Positions 1 through 5,343 of a stretch of DNA of 5,343 nt are shown one piece after another. Position 1 is the first letter of the stretch. The number at the start of each line of letters is the position of its first letter. The notes below the pieces were generated by a model. That model saw only the letters and a program-made list of their open reading frames with translations. It made no database searches and was not told where the DNA came from. A program made the position numbers and the translations under genes. Source of the stretch: Gammaproteobacteria bacterium (GTDB taxonomy: Bacteria > Pseudomonadota > Gammaproteobacteria > Tenderiales > Tenderiaceae); assembly GCA_024276775.1 (NCBI GenBank), contig JAJRWO010000261.1, positions 1-5,343 on the forward strand, in the 5' to 3' direction.

Positions 1-1302
1 AAAGTTGATCGTTTGTGCATGGTTTGTGAAATGATAATTTCGGCAACAGGGGTGGTGAAGAGCCATCGCTTTTTTGAAGGGGTGATGCGTTCTCATGCAC
101 GACTGACTTATACCGAAGTGGCTGAGATGGTGGTTGAAGAGAATGAAGACTTGCGCAGTCAGCACGCAGGGGTATTGCCGCACCTGGAAGACCTGCATGA
201 CTTATATAAAGTGTTTCGTGCCAAGCGTGATAAACGTGGTGCGATTGATTTTGAAACCACCGAAACGCGCATTGTATTTGGGGTTGATCGCAAAATTGAA
301 AAGATTGTGCCGGTTGAACGGAACGATGCCCATAAACTGATCGAAGAATTTATGATTACGGCGAATGTTTGTGCGGCAAAATTTTTGCTTAAGCATGAAA
401 TTCCGGCTTTATATCGTGTTCATAAAGGCCCGGGTGAAGATAAGCTGATTAAAGTGCGTGAATTTTTGGCGTCGGTGGGTTTGATCCTGGGCGGTGGTGA
501 TGAGCCAACACCAAAGGACTATGCAACGATTTTGCAACAGATCGCAGGTCGGGATGATGCCCATTTGATTCAAACTGTATTGCTACGCAGCTTGAGTCAG
601 GCGGTTTACACGCCGGACAACGCTGGGCATTTCGGTTTGGCCTTTGATGCTTATGGCCACTTTACTTCGCCAATCAGACGTTATCCTGACCTGCTGGTGC
701 ATCGAGCCTTGCGGCATATTGTACGCGGCAACCCGGTTCAGCAATTCAAATACAGCGTCGGTGACATGGTGGCGCTAGGTGAGCATTGTTCCATGAGTGA
801 ACGCCGCGCTGACGATGCCACCCGTGATGCGGTTGATTGGCTCAAGTGTGAGTACATGCAAGATCATGTGGGGGATGAATTTGACGGCATTATCACCAGT
901 GTGACTGGCTTTGGTATGTTTATTGAATTGAAGGATATCTATGTCGAGGGCTTGGTGCACATTACCTCCTTGGCAAAAGATTATTATGAATTTGATCCTG
1001 TGCATCATCGCCTGGTGGGTGAGCGCAGTAAAAAGAAGTATTGCCTGGCTGACCCCATCAAAATCAAGGTGGTGCGAGTTGATTTAGATAGGAAACGGAT
1101 TGATTTTGATTTGGCTGATTCCGAAAAGCCTGCTGAATCACTTGATGCGCCAATGAAGAAAAAGAGCAAGTCGCGCCGTCGTAAAAAACCAGCGACCAAA
1201 ACAGTGGATAAAAAAAAGGACGACGTTAAAAAAACGGATACAAAGACAGTTAAAAAGAAGGCTAGACGTAGAAGGCGTCCCAAGAAAAAAACAGAGTCAT
1301 GA
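1..1302 (+). CDS. rnr: Ribonuclease R, C-terminal part (5' end outside window)
   Basis: RNase R is a processive 3'-5' exoribonuclease (RNB/RNase II family) that degrades structured RNA and acts in rRNA, mRNA and trans-translation turnover in the cytoplasm. The frame is open from base 1, beginning KVDRLCMVCEM, so the true start lies upstream; a TTG at 13 is not a plausible start. The 433 residues visible are about half of the usual ~800. They comprise the later RNB domain, with the family signatures MRSHARLTYT (near 29-38), RNDAHKLIEE (107-116) and HFTSPIRRYPDL (220-231). An S1 RNA-binding domain follows (about 291-374, with SVTGFGMF and EGLVHITSL). A Lys/Arg-rich tail (about 385-433) ends the protein, as in the enterobacterial enzyme, where it aids duplex unwinding. 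The N-terminal helix-turn-helix, the cold-shock domains and the metal-binding aspartates of RNB lie outside the window. The stop TGA overlaps the rlmB start. Identification is secure; activity cannot be judged from the fragment. Confidence 0.97.
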   Translation, partial: KVDRLCMVCEMIISATGVVKSHRFFEGVMRSHARLTYTEVAEMVVEENEDLRSQHAGVLPHLEDLHDLYKVFRAKRDKRGAIDFETTETRIVFGVDRKIEKIVPVERNDAHKLIEEFMITANVCAAKFLLKHEIPALYRVHKGPGEDKLIKVREFLASVGLILGGGDEPTPKDYATILQQIAGRDDAHLIQTVLLRSLSQAVYTPDNAGHFGLAFDAYGHFTSPIRRYPDLLVHRALRHIVRGNPVQQFKYSVGDMVALGEHCSMSERRADDATRDAVDWLKCEYMQDHVGDEFDGIITSVTGFGMFIELKDIYVEGLVHITSLAKDYYEFDPVHHRLVGERSKKKYCLADPIKIKVVRVDLDRKRIDFDLADSEKPAESLDAPMKKKSKSRRRKKPATKTVDKKKDDVKKTDTKTVKKKARRRRRPKKKTES

Positions 1303-2045
1303 GTTTAGCGTTTGGGATTCATGCGGTTGAAGCGGCACTGAAACAGTCTGTGGTCAGTGAGTTATGGTTGGATGAACGGCAGAAGCCCAATGCTCGATTG
1401 AATAAATTGATGGACTTGGCTAAACATAGTCAGGTCAAGATTGTTCGTCGCCCGCGTGAAGCGTTGGATAAGCTGGCCCAGGGTGAACGCCATCAAGGTG
1501 TGCTTGTTTATTTAGTACAGCAGGCAGCAGCAGGGGAGCAGGAAGACTTAATGAGCCTGCTTGATGGTTTGGATCACCCGCCTTTTTTACTTGTTCTTGA
1601 TGGCGTGACAGATCCGCATAATCTAGGTGCTTGCTTGCGTTCTGCCAATGCGGTTGGCGTGGATGCAGTGATTGTCCCCAAAGACAACGCTGTTGGCATG
1701 ACACCCGTGGTGCGCAAGGTGGCCTGCGGTGCCGCCGAAGACACGCCGTTTTATCAGGTGATTAATCTAGCGCGGACATTGCGCGACTTGCAGCAGGCGG
1801 GAGTGTGGTTGATTGGTGCTGCGGCGGAGAGCGACGATGATATCTATCAGTTTGATCTGACAGGTCCGTTGGCCCTGGTACTGGGAGCAGAGGGTAAGGG
1901 TATGCGTCGTTTAACCAAAGAACACTGCGATTTGTTGATGAAAATTCCCATGGCGGGCACGGTTGAGAGCCTGAATGTGTCGGTGGCCACGGGTGTCTGT
2001 CTGTTTGAGGCTTTGAGGCAGCGACACAGGGCTAACGGAAGTTAA
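1299..2045 (+). CDS. rlmB: 23S rRNA (guanosine(2251)-2'-O)-methyltransferase RlmB
   Basis: This SpoU-family SPOUT methyltransferase uses S-adenosylmethionine to methylate the ribose 2'-OH of G2251 in the 23S rRNA P-loop. The protein has 248 residues, near the 243 of the E. coli enzyme. An N-terminal substrate-binding domain (about 1-75, starting FGIHAVEAAL) is joined to a C-terminal trefoil-knot catalytic domain (about 93-243). The three SpoU motifs are intact: motif I NLGACLRSA (108-116, with N108 and R114), motif II VLGAEGKG (194-201, with E198) and motif III IPMAGTVESLNVSVA (216-230, with S224 and N226). These are the residues conserved in the family and fall at the same numbering as in E. 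coli. The ATG at 1299 overlaps the rnr stop as ATGA and lacks a clear Shine-Dalgarno sequence, so translation is probably coupled to rnr. The rnr-rlmB order is the common gammaproteobacterial one. The TrmH/SpoU relatives of other specificity are less likely given this neighbour and the full-length match. Confidence 0.96.
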   Translation: MSLAFGIHAVEAALKQSVVSELWLDERQKPNARLNKLMDLAKHSQVKIVRRPREALDKLAQGERHQGVLVYLVQQAAAGEQEDLMSLLDGLDHPPFLLVLDGVTDPHNLGACLRSANAVGVDAVIVPKDNAVGMTPVVRKVACGAAEDTPFYQVINLARTLRDLQQAGVWLIGAAAESDDDIYQFDLTGPLALVLGAEGKGMRRLTKEHCDLLMKIPMAGTVESLNVSVATGVCLFEALRQRHRANGS

Positions 2046-2085
2046 TCAGGTGTACTCCGTTTCGTTATAACAATAAATAACCTGC
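2046..2085. other. Convergent intergenic gap without a strong terminator
   Basis: This short gap separates the stop codons of rlmB (+) and the hydrolase gene (-). Two weak pairings are visible. AACGGA (2034-2039) pairs with TCCGTT (2056-2061) across a 16-base loop and spans the rlmB stop. CAGGT (2047-2051) pairs with ACCTG (2080-2084) around a long loop. Neither is GC-rich or followed by a proper T-run, so I do not call an intrinsic terminator. Transcription from either side may end by Rho or run into the opposing gene. Confidence 0.4.
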
Positions 2086-2952
2086 CTATTTTGAAGCGTT
2101 GGAGTTAATGTAATTAATCAGTCGCTGCTGTTGTTCCGGGCGAGAAAAAATAGCGATGTGTTGACCATTTTTAATTTGCCAAAATCGTTTGGGTTGCATG
2201 GCGGCATCATATAATTGTTGGCCATGATTAATCGGAATGATTTTATCCTCATTGCTGTAAACCAGTAACAATGGAATTGGCGCTATTTTTTTAATGGCAG
2301 TCAGTGGCTTGTAGCGATCAGATATCGTCCATGATAAAGGATATTGAAGCGGCCAGGTCAGCCAATGCTCGGCTAATTTTTCTCGGGCAATATCACGGTA
2401 GCTGCTAAAACTGCTTTCAATGATAACTGACTTGATATTGCTACGATTGGAACTATGAGCAACGGCATAAATGGCAATGGCAGCACCGATACTTTGACCG
2501 TAAACAATAATAGGCTTGTTGCCAGCAAGGTTGACAGCCGTACTCAGGGCCGCTTCAGCGTCACTCATAATGCCGTCGATATCGGCTTTTCCTTCCGACT
2601 TTCCATAACCACGATAATCAAACAAAAAGACGTTATATCCCGCCGCAGGCAGCCAATACACACTGCCAATATGAGTGCTAATGTTTTCTGCATTCCCGTG
2701 TAGAAAAAGAATAGTTGCCTTGGCTTTTCCATTGGCGGGTAGCCACCAACCATGTAAAGACGTGCCATCACTGGATTCAAAGTCTATGTTGTTATAAGTC
2801 AGGCCAATATCAGCGGGTGTGCGGACAAGTTGTTGCATGGGAATAAAAAACTGATTGGTGCAGCCAGCAACAAGCAGCAATAGTAGTGCGATGAGAGGCA
2901 GGCGAAAATTTATGCCGCCGTTAGAAATAGTATTGATAAGAAACACTGGCAT
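2086..2952 (-). CDS. Lipoprotein-type alpha/beta hydrolase (BEM46/ABHD13-like)
   Basis: This is a serine hydrolase of the alpha/beta fold, 288 residues. The N-terminus carries a hydrophobic segment (about 17-30) ending in lipobox LVAGC with Cys31, so the mature protein is probably a lipoprotein. Residue +2 is Thr rather than Asp, which by the Lol sorting rule favours the outer membrane. Seen in order: the oxyanion-hole motif FLHGNAEN (83-90), FDYRGYGKSEG (111-121), the nucleophile elbow YGQSIGAA with Ser154, the likely acid Asp236 in YSNEDKIIP, and the likely catalytic His265 in NGQHIAIF. This pattern matches the BEM46/ABHD13/YfhR-like esterase group; the substrate is unknown. The start at 2952 overlaps the end of the upstream DUF4105 gene by 32 bases, which suggests coupling in one operon. 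No clear Shine-Dalgarno sequence is seen, and a GTG at 2946 is an alternative that keeps the signal. Family and lipoprotein status are fairly sure; thioesterase, lipase or peptidase activity cannot be separated. Confidence 0.88.
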   Translation of the reverse strand: MPVFLINTISNGGINFRLPLIALLLLLVAGCTNQFFIPMQQLVRTPADIGLTYNNIDFESSDGTSLHGWWLPANGKAKATILFLHGNAENISTHIGSVYWLPAAGYNVFLFDYRGYGKSEGKADIDGIMSDAEAALSTAVNLAGNKPIIVYGQSIGAAIAIYAVAHSSNRSNIKSVIIESSFSSYRDIAREKLAEHWLTWPLQYPLSWTISDRYKPLTAIKKIAPIPLLLVYSNEDKIIPINHGQQLYDAAMQPKRFWQIKNGQHIAIFSRPEQQQRLINYINSNASK

Positions 2953-4843
2953 CGGTTAATAATTCGGTTGTATTTTTTTGCCTGCGGACATTAATTTTGA
3001 TCGCATGATTTCGTGCCAGAGGGATGTTATGGATATAGTGTAGTTTCGAACGTTCTGCACCATTAGCAAATTTTTTCCCACTTATTTCCATGCGAGCAGT
3101 GGAATGATCAAAGTACCACAAAATACCAGACTCGACGCCGACGGCTGGCACAATAAATTGGTTTGACAGTTGTTTGTTGTTTTCAAGGCGCATGATGCCA
3201 AGGGTATAAAAAAGGCCATCATTGAATAATGGATAAGTGACGCCACCACCGCCGGTCACATGTGTCGATAGACTGTCTTTACCGTTATTGGTTTGTTGTT
3301 CAAGTCCAGTATAAACGCGCCACGATAGCGGTTTGAAAAATTGTGTGCGTGCCGTGAGTGAAAAAATATCAATCACATCCAGACGTTCCAATTTGATCTT
3401 GTTTGTTTCACGGTAAGCACGTATCTGGATATTGGCCATATTGATTTGTGCCCCACGTAAAAAACCGTGGCTGTTATCCTCAAGACTATGAAATGCCATT
3501 CTAAAGCCTAACTCAGCATAGTTCTGTTGACGATCTTGGCCAAGGTTGAGGGATAAGCGTCTTGAGTCATGACCTTTTTCAGGCTGTTGTGGCGTGGTAA
3601 TAGCGGGCATGATTTTGCTTGGAGGGTAGCTATTAATTAATGTCAGTAGCTCATGACTGATTTTGGCCGTCTTTTTGTCTCTGGGCTTTGTTGCTTGTAA
3701 ATATCGCTGGTAGCGGTAGGCCGTATCAATGATGAGTATTTGTTTCTGTTGTTCCAGCTTGTTGAAGCTTGGCGTTAATGCCATAGAAGGCTTAGCTGCT
3801 AGCTTTTTTATAAGATTGAGTTCATCTGCTGTTAGTTGAGATAACAGGGCACGTAATTTGGTTTCTTGTGATGGGCGATAGTTTGATGCGGTGATCAAAC
3901 CAGCGGCTTCGATAGCTTTTACCGTATCCACTGGAATGGCTGTTAATCCAAACTCACCTGTGAGTCTTAGGCCTGGGCGTGCAACCTCAAGTAGTTCAAG
4001 TAAACGGTATGAGCAGTTCTCATCAAAAAAATAATAATCGAAATTAATTTCTTTTAATTCCCATAAATGGGTCACCATACGTTGTACTTCAGCAGGCGTT
4101 AAGTTTAATTTATATTCCCAGATGTCACGATTTTCAATCTTGTTGTATTCCTGTATTTTTTTAAAATAAGGTGTGACGATAAAGAGGCCAGGATAACCAC
4201 CAGACAGCCCTTTGAAGGCATATGACAATGAGCCGTCACCGGTAGCGGTATCAGCACCAAAATTGATTGCAAATGAAAGCCATTTTGATGTTGCTGTGTT
4301 GCTGTCTTGCTTAGGGTCTAGTCTTAACAGTGTATGACCAAACATTGAAGAAGGGCTGTTTAAGTGGTAAGTGGGAAAGATAAGGCTGACGCTGTCTGGG
4401 TTGATCATTGAGTACCACTCAATATAGTTTTTGCAGATCACACTGGGTAGTGATGCAGTCTCTAATGGCAGCTTATTTTTAAGCCAATTGAACCGGGCAA
4501 CAAAGCGGCAAAGTGAGTGTGAATCAGCATTATGATCTGTTTTATAAAAAGCCGCTAAGGTGGCTAGCATTTCTGCTTTTGGATTTTCTGCCCCATCCTT
4601 GGCATTAAAAAAACGTCTGTCATCTACATGGCTAATATAGCCATGTTGTGAAGCGCTATTTTTGTAATAGTGTAGTAACCGTCGCCATTCGGGCTGTTGC
4701 CAAAGCTGTTGTTGAATCGCTTGTTTTTGAAGTAACGTGACGGGATCTGCGGTTGAAACAAGAGGAATTGTTGTGGTGAGTGTTAAAACACTGATCCAAA
4801 GGTATTTTTTGATAAACACATGGGTTTTTATTGATATACCCAT
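2921..4843 (-). CDS. Exported Lnb N-terminal periplasmic domain (DUF4105) protein with beta-rich C-terminus
   Basis: The protein has 640 residues. A signal peptide (1 to about 32) has basic n-region KK at 12-13, hydrophobic core WISVLTLTTTIPLV and likely cleavage at S-T-A|D (32/33). An N-terminal helical region with ISHVDDRRFFNAKDGAENP (70-88) follows. The Lnb_N/DUF4105 core runs from about 135 to 300, including LIFPTYHLNSPSSMFGHTLL (154-173) and FFDENCSYRLLELL (272-285). From about 425 the chain is rich in alternating beta-strand sequence and ends in VSYQYYF; a terminal aromatic is typical of outer-membrane beta proteins. The family is widespread in gammaproteobacteria but has no established biochemical role. 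H170 followed by C277 recalls permuted NlpC/P60-like sites, which is inference. An in-frame TAA 18 bases upstream of the ATG limits the start to 4843; a GTG at codon 9 (4819) would give a shorter, equally good signal peptide. Neither has a visible Shine-Dalgarno sequence. The gene leads the probable operon with the hydrolase. Confidence 0.88.
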   Translation of the reverse strand: MGISIKTHVFIKKYLWISVLTLTTTIPLVSTADPVTLLQKQAIQQQLWQQPEWRRLLHYYKNSASQHGYISHVDDRRFFNAKDGAENPKAEMLATLAAFYKTDHNADSHSLCRFVARFNWLKNKLPLETASLPSVICKNYIEWYSMINPDSVSLIFPTYHLNSPSSMFGHTLLRLDPKQDSNTATSKWLSFAINFGADTATGDGSLSYAFKGLSGGYPGLFIVTPYFKKIQEYNKIENRDIWEYKLNLTPAEVQRMVTHLWELKEINFDYYFFDENCSYRLLELLEVARPGLRLTGEFGLTAIPVDTVKAIEAAGLITASNYRPSQETKLRALLSQLTADELNLIKKLAAKPSMALTPSFNKLEQQKQILIIDTAYRYQRYLQATKPRDKKTAKISHELLTLINSYPPSKIMPAITTPQQPEKGHDSRRLSLNLGQDRQQNYAELGFRMAFHSLEDNSHGFLRGAQINMANIQIRAYRETNKIKLERLDVIDIFSLTARTQFFKPLSWRVYTGLEQQTNNGKDSLSTHVTGGGGVTYPLFNDGLFYTLGIMRLENNKQLSNQFIVPAVGVESGILWYFDHSTARMEISGKKFANGAERSKLHYIHNIPLARNHAIKINVRRQKNTTELLTDASVSYQYYF

Positions 4844-5007
4844 AGCGTTATGAATTTAGGTGTGAAGAATAGGTCATGTTTTTTTCCAGCGTACCAACAG
4901 TAGGCGTTCTTAGGCGAGGCAGAATGACGACGAATAGAGGGATTCTAACGCAGCCCTGGGGAAAACAGGGCATGTTATTCGACCTAAATTTATAGTGTTA
5001 TGGGTAT
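4836..5007. repeat. Long imperfect inverted repeat (172 bases), possible palindromic intergenic element or structured RNA
   Basis: The outer arms are 4836-4860 and 4983-5007. The reverse complement of the first matches the second at 21 of 25 positions, and all four differences are transitions. Read as a plus-strand RNA, all four become G-U pairs, so the 25-bp stem is unbroken. Further inward pairings on the same strand are GAATAG (4867-4872) with TTATTC (4975-4980, one G-U), CATG (4875-4878) with CATG (4971-4974), and a ten-pair block 4880-4889 with 4956-4965 (two G-U). CGTTCT (4905-4910) and AGAATG (4921-4926) close a ten-base apical loop. A competing local hairpin, GCCCTG/CAGGGC, lies at 4953-4971. 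No coding frame of note is inside. The left arm covers the DUF4105 start codon. A TA dinucleotide flanks CCCATA at both ends, which could be a target duplication but is too short to prove insertion. The pairing is seen directly; its nature is inferred. Confidence 0.65.
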
Positions 5008-5019
5008 GTTGTTTGGTAA
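4989..5019 (-). promoter_or_regulatory. Weak candidate promoter for the DUF4105-hydrolase pair
   Basis: On the complementary strand a good -10-like hexamer TATAAA (4989-4994) stands just after the DUF3015 terminator. The only -35-like hexamer is TTACCA (5014-5019), four of six consensus bases at a long 19-base spacing. A start near 4982 would give a leader of roughly 140 bases made almost entirely of the inverted-repeat interior. The promoter is supported mainly by the need for one here; another sigma factor or a site nearer the gene is possible. Confidence 0.25.
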
Positions 5020-5025
5020 ATAAAA

Positions 5026-5053
5026 AGTCTCTGTGCCATATGGCACAGAGACT
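5026..5053 (-). terminator. Rho-independent terminator of the DUF3015-family gene
   Basis: A perfect 28-base palindrome has arms AGTCTCTGTGCCAT and ATGGCACAGAGACT. On the complementary strand the 3' arm runs directly into TTTTTATTT, the classic hairpin-plus-U-tract arrangement. It begins 26 bases past the stop codon of the DUF3015-family gene. On the plus strand the palindrome is followed by CGCTG, so it should terminate only leftward transcription. Its presence argues that the DUF4105 gene is transcribed from its own promoter. Confidence 0.9.
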
Positions 5054-5079
5054 CGCTGTTTGAAACAACTATGCTTGGA

Positions 5080-5343
5080 TTATGAAGCGTATTTAGCCAA
5101 GCGTGAATCAGCTTTCATCAGACTGTTAAGTGAGGTCATCACATCTTTTGCGGTGACATTCTCACTTGGAAAAATAGTGTTGAAGTTTTCGTGTGTTAGT
5201 TTGGCGAAAACATTACGGTCAGATTTTTCAATGCCGATAACAACAGCAACGGCATCCAGCGCTTCACCATGGCCACGCGCCACATCTTCAGAAAACTCAT
5301 CCATAACACTTGAAATCATGGAATGGCCGCCATAAGTCAACGC
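5080..5343 (-). CDS. DUF3015-family protein, C-terminal part (5' end outside window)
   Basis: The frame is open to the window edge (87 residues, ALTYGGHSM...LAKYAS, stop TAA at 5082-5080). A TTG at 5340 is in frame but is not a likely start, because DUF3015 proteins are about 150-160 residues with an N-terminal signal peptide; about half is therefore missing. The family-like features are the helical stretch EFSEDVARGHGEALDAVAVVIGIE, then FAKLTHENFNTIFPSENVTA, and the terminal SLNSLMKADSRLAKYA. This order (a GxGE(A/S)LD segment, then NF..IFPS, then LAKYA) is how I recall the end of DUF3015 proteins, small exported proteins of unknown function. The assignment rests on pattern memory rather than a search. 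The gene is followed by its own strong terminator, so it is probably a separate unit from the DUF4105 gene. Confidence 0.72.
   Translation of the reverse strand, partial: ALTYGGHSMISSVMDEFSEDVARGHGEALDAVAVVIGIEKSDRNVFAKLTHENFNTIFPSENVTAKDVMTSLNSLMKADSRLAKYAS

Noticed and set aside
775..1283. Two open frames on the complementary strand inside rnr
   Set aside because: They are antisense shadows of the conserved S1 domain and Lys-rich tail; their Phe/Leu-rich sequence is the mirror of Lys codons.
3786..3812. TAGC/GCTA pairing followed by TTTTTT in the DUF4105 gene
   Set aside because: The stem is four pairs with a one-base loop and is antisense to coding sequence; not a credible terminator.
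4809..4840. Plus-strand promoter (TTGATA at 4809-4814 with a -10 near 4833) that would transcribe the repeat
   Set aside because: The -10 match is only about half of consensus and no plus-strand terminator follows, so sequence alone does not support a small RNA gene.
4953..4971. GCCCTG/CAGGGC hairpin as an intrinsic terminator
   Set aside because: Neither side has a T-run (ATGTTATT follows on the plus strand), and it lies in the leader of a leftward gene. It is better seen as part of the inverted repeat.
5000..5023. Seven-codon frame ATG GGT ATG TTG TTT GGT AAA TAA on the plus strand
   Set aside because: Too short, without a ribosome site or downstream gene on that strand; it is the mirror image of the DUF4105 start in the repeat.
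5033..5335. 100-residue open frame on the plus strand opposite the DUF3015-family gene
   Set aside because: It starts inside the terminator palindrome, has no recognisable motif or ribosome site, and lies antisense to a frame that reads as a family protein.

Overview
The window looks like an ordinary chromosomal stretch of a gammaproteobacterium. The first two genes read as close relatives of the enterobacterial/pseudomonad rnr and rlmB products. The complementary-strand genes belong to envelope-protein families typical of gammaproteobacteria. Genus cannot be told from the sequence alone. The complementary-strand genes look somewhat more AT-rich than rnr/rlmB, but I did not compute this.

Layout. 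Bases 1-1302 (+) hold the 3' half of rnr (RNase R), cut by the window edge. It overlaps by ATGA (1299-1302) with rlmB (1299-2045, +), the 23S rRNA Gm2251 2'-O-methyltransferase; this is a translationally coupled RNA-metabolism pair. A 40-base convergent gap without a convincing terminator separates rlmB from two genes on the complementary strand. These are a large exported Lnb_N/DUF4105-type protein with a beta-rich C-terminus (2921-4843, -) and, overlapping its end by 32 bases, a lipoprotein-type alpha/beta hydrolase (2086-2952, -). Upstream of them is the 3' end of a DUF3015-family gene (5080 to beyond 5343, -), closed by a strong rho-independent terminator (5026-5053).

The three complementary-strand genes all appear to make exported products: a periplasmic DUF3015 protein, a signal-peptide-bearing DUF4105 protein and a lipoprotein hydrolase. 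They look like an envelope locus of unknown pathway. The DUF4105 gene and hydrolase are probably one transcript, and the DUF3015 gene a separate one.

The least ordinary part is the 236-base gap between the DUF4105 start and the DUF3015 stop. Bases 4836-5007 form a long imperfect inverted repeat with 25-base outer arms (21/25 identical). As a plus-strand RNA it could fold into one extended hairpin in which every outer-arm mismatch is a G-U pair. One arm contains the annotated start codon of the DUF4105 gene. It looks like a small palindromic or MITE-like intergenic repeat, or a structured RNA; I cannot tell which without a genome-wide search. I found no CRISPR array, tRNA, rRNA or recognisable transposase.
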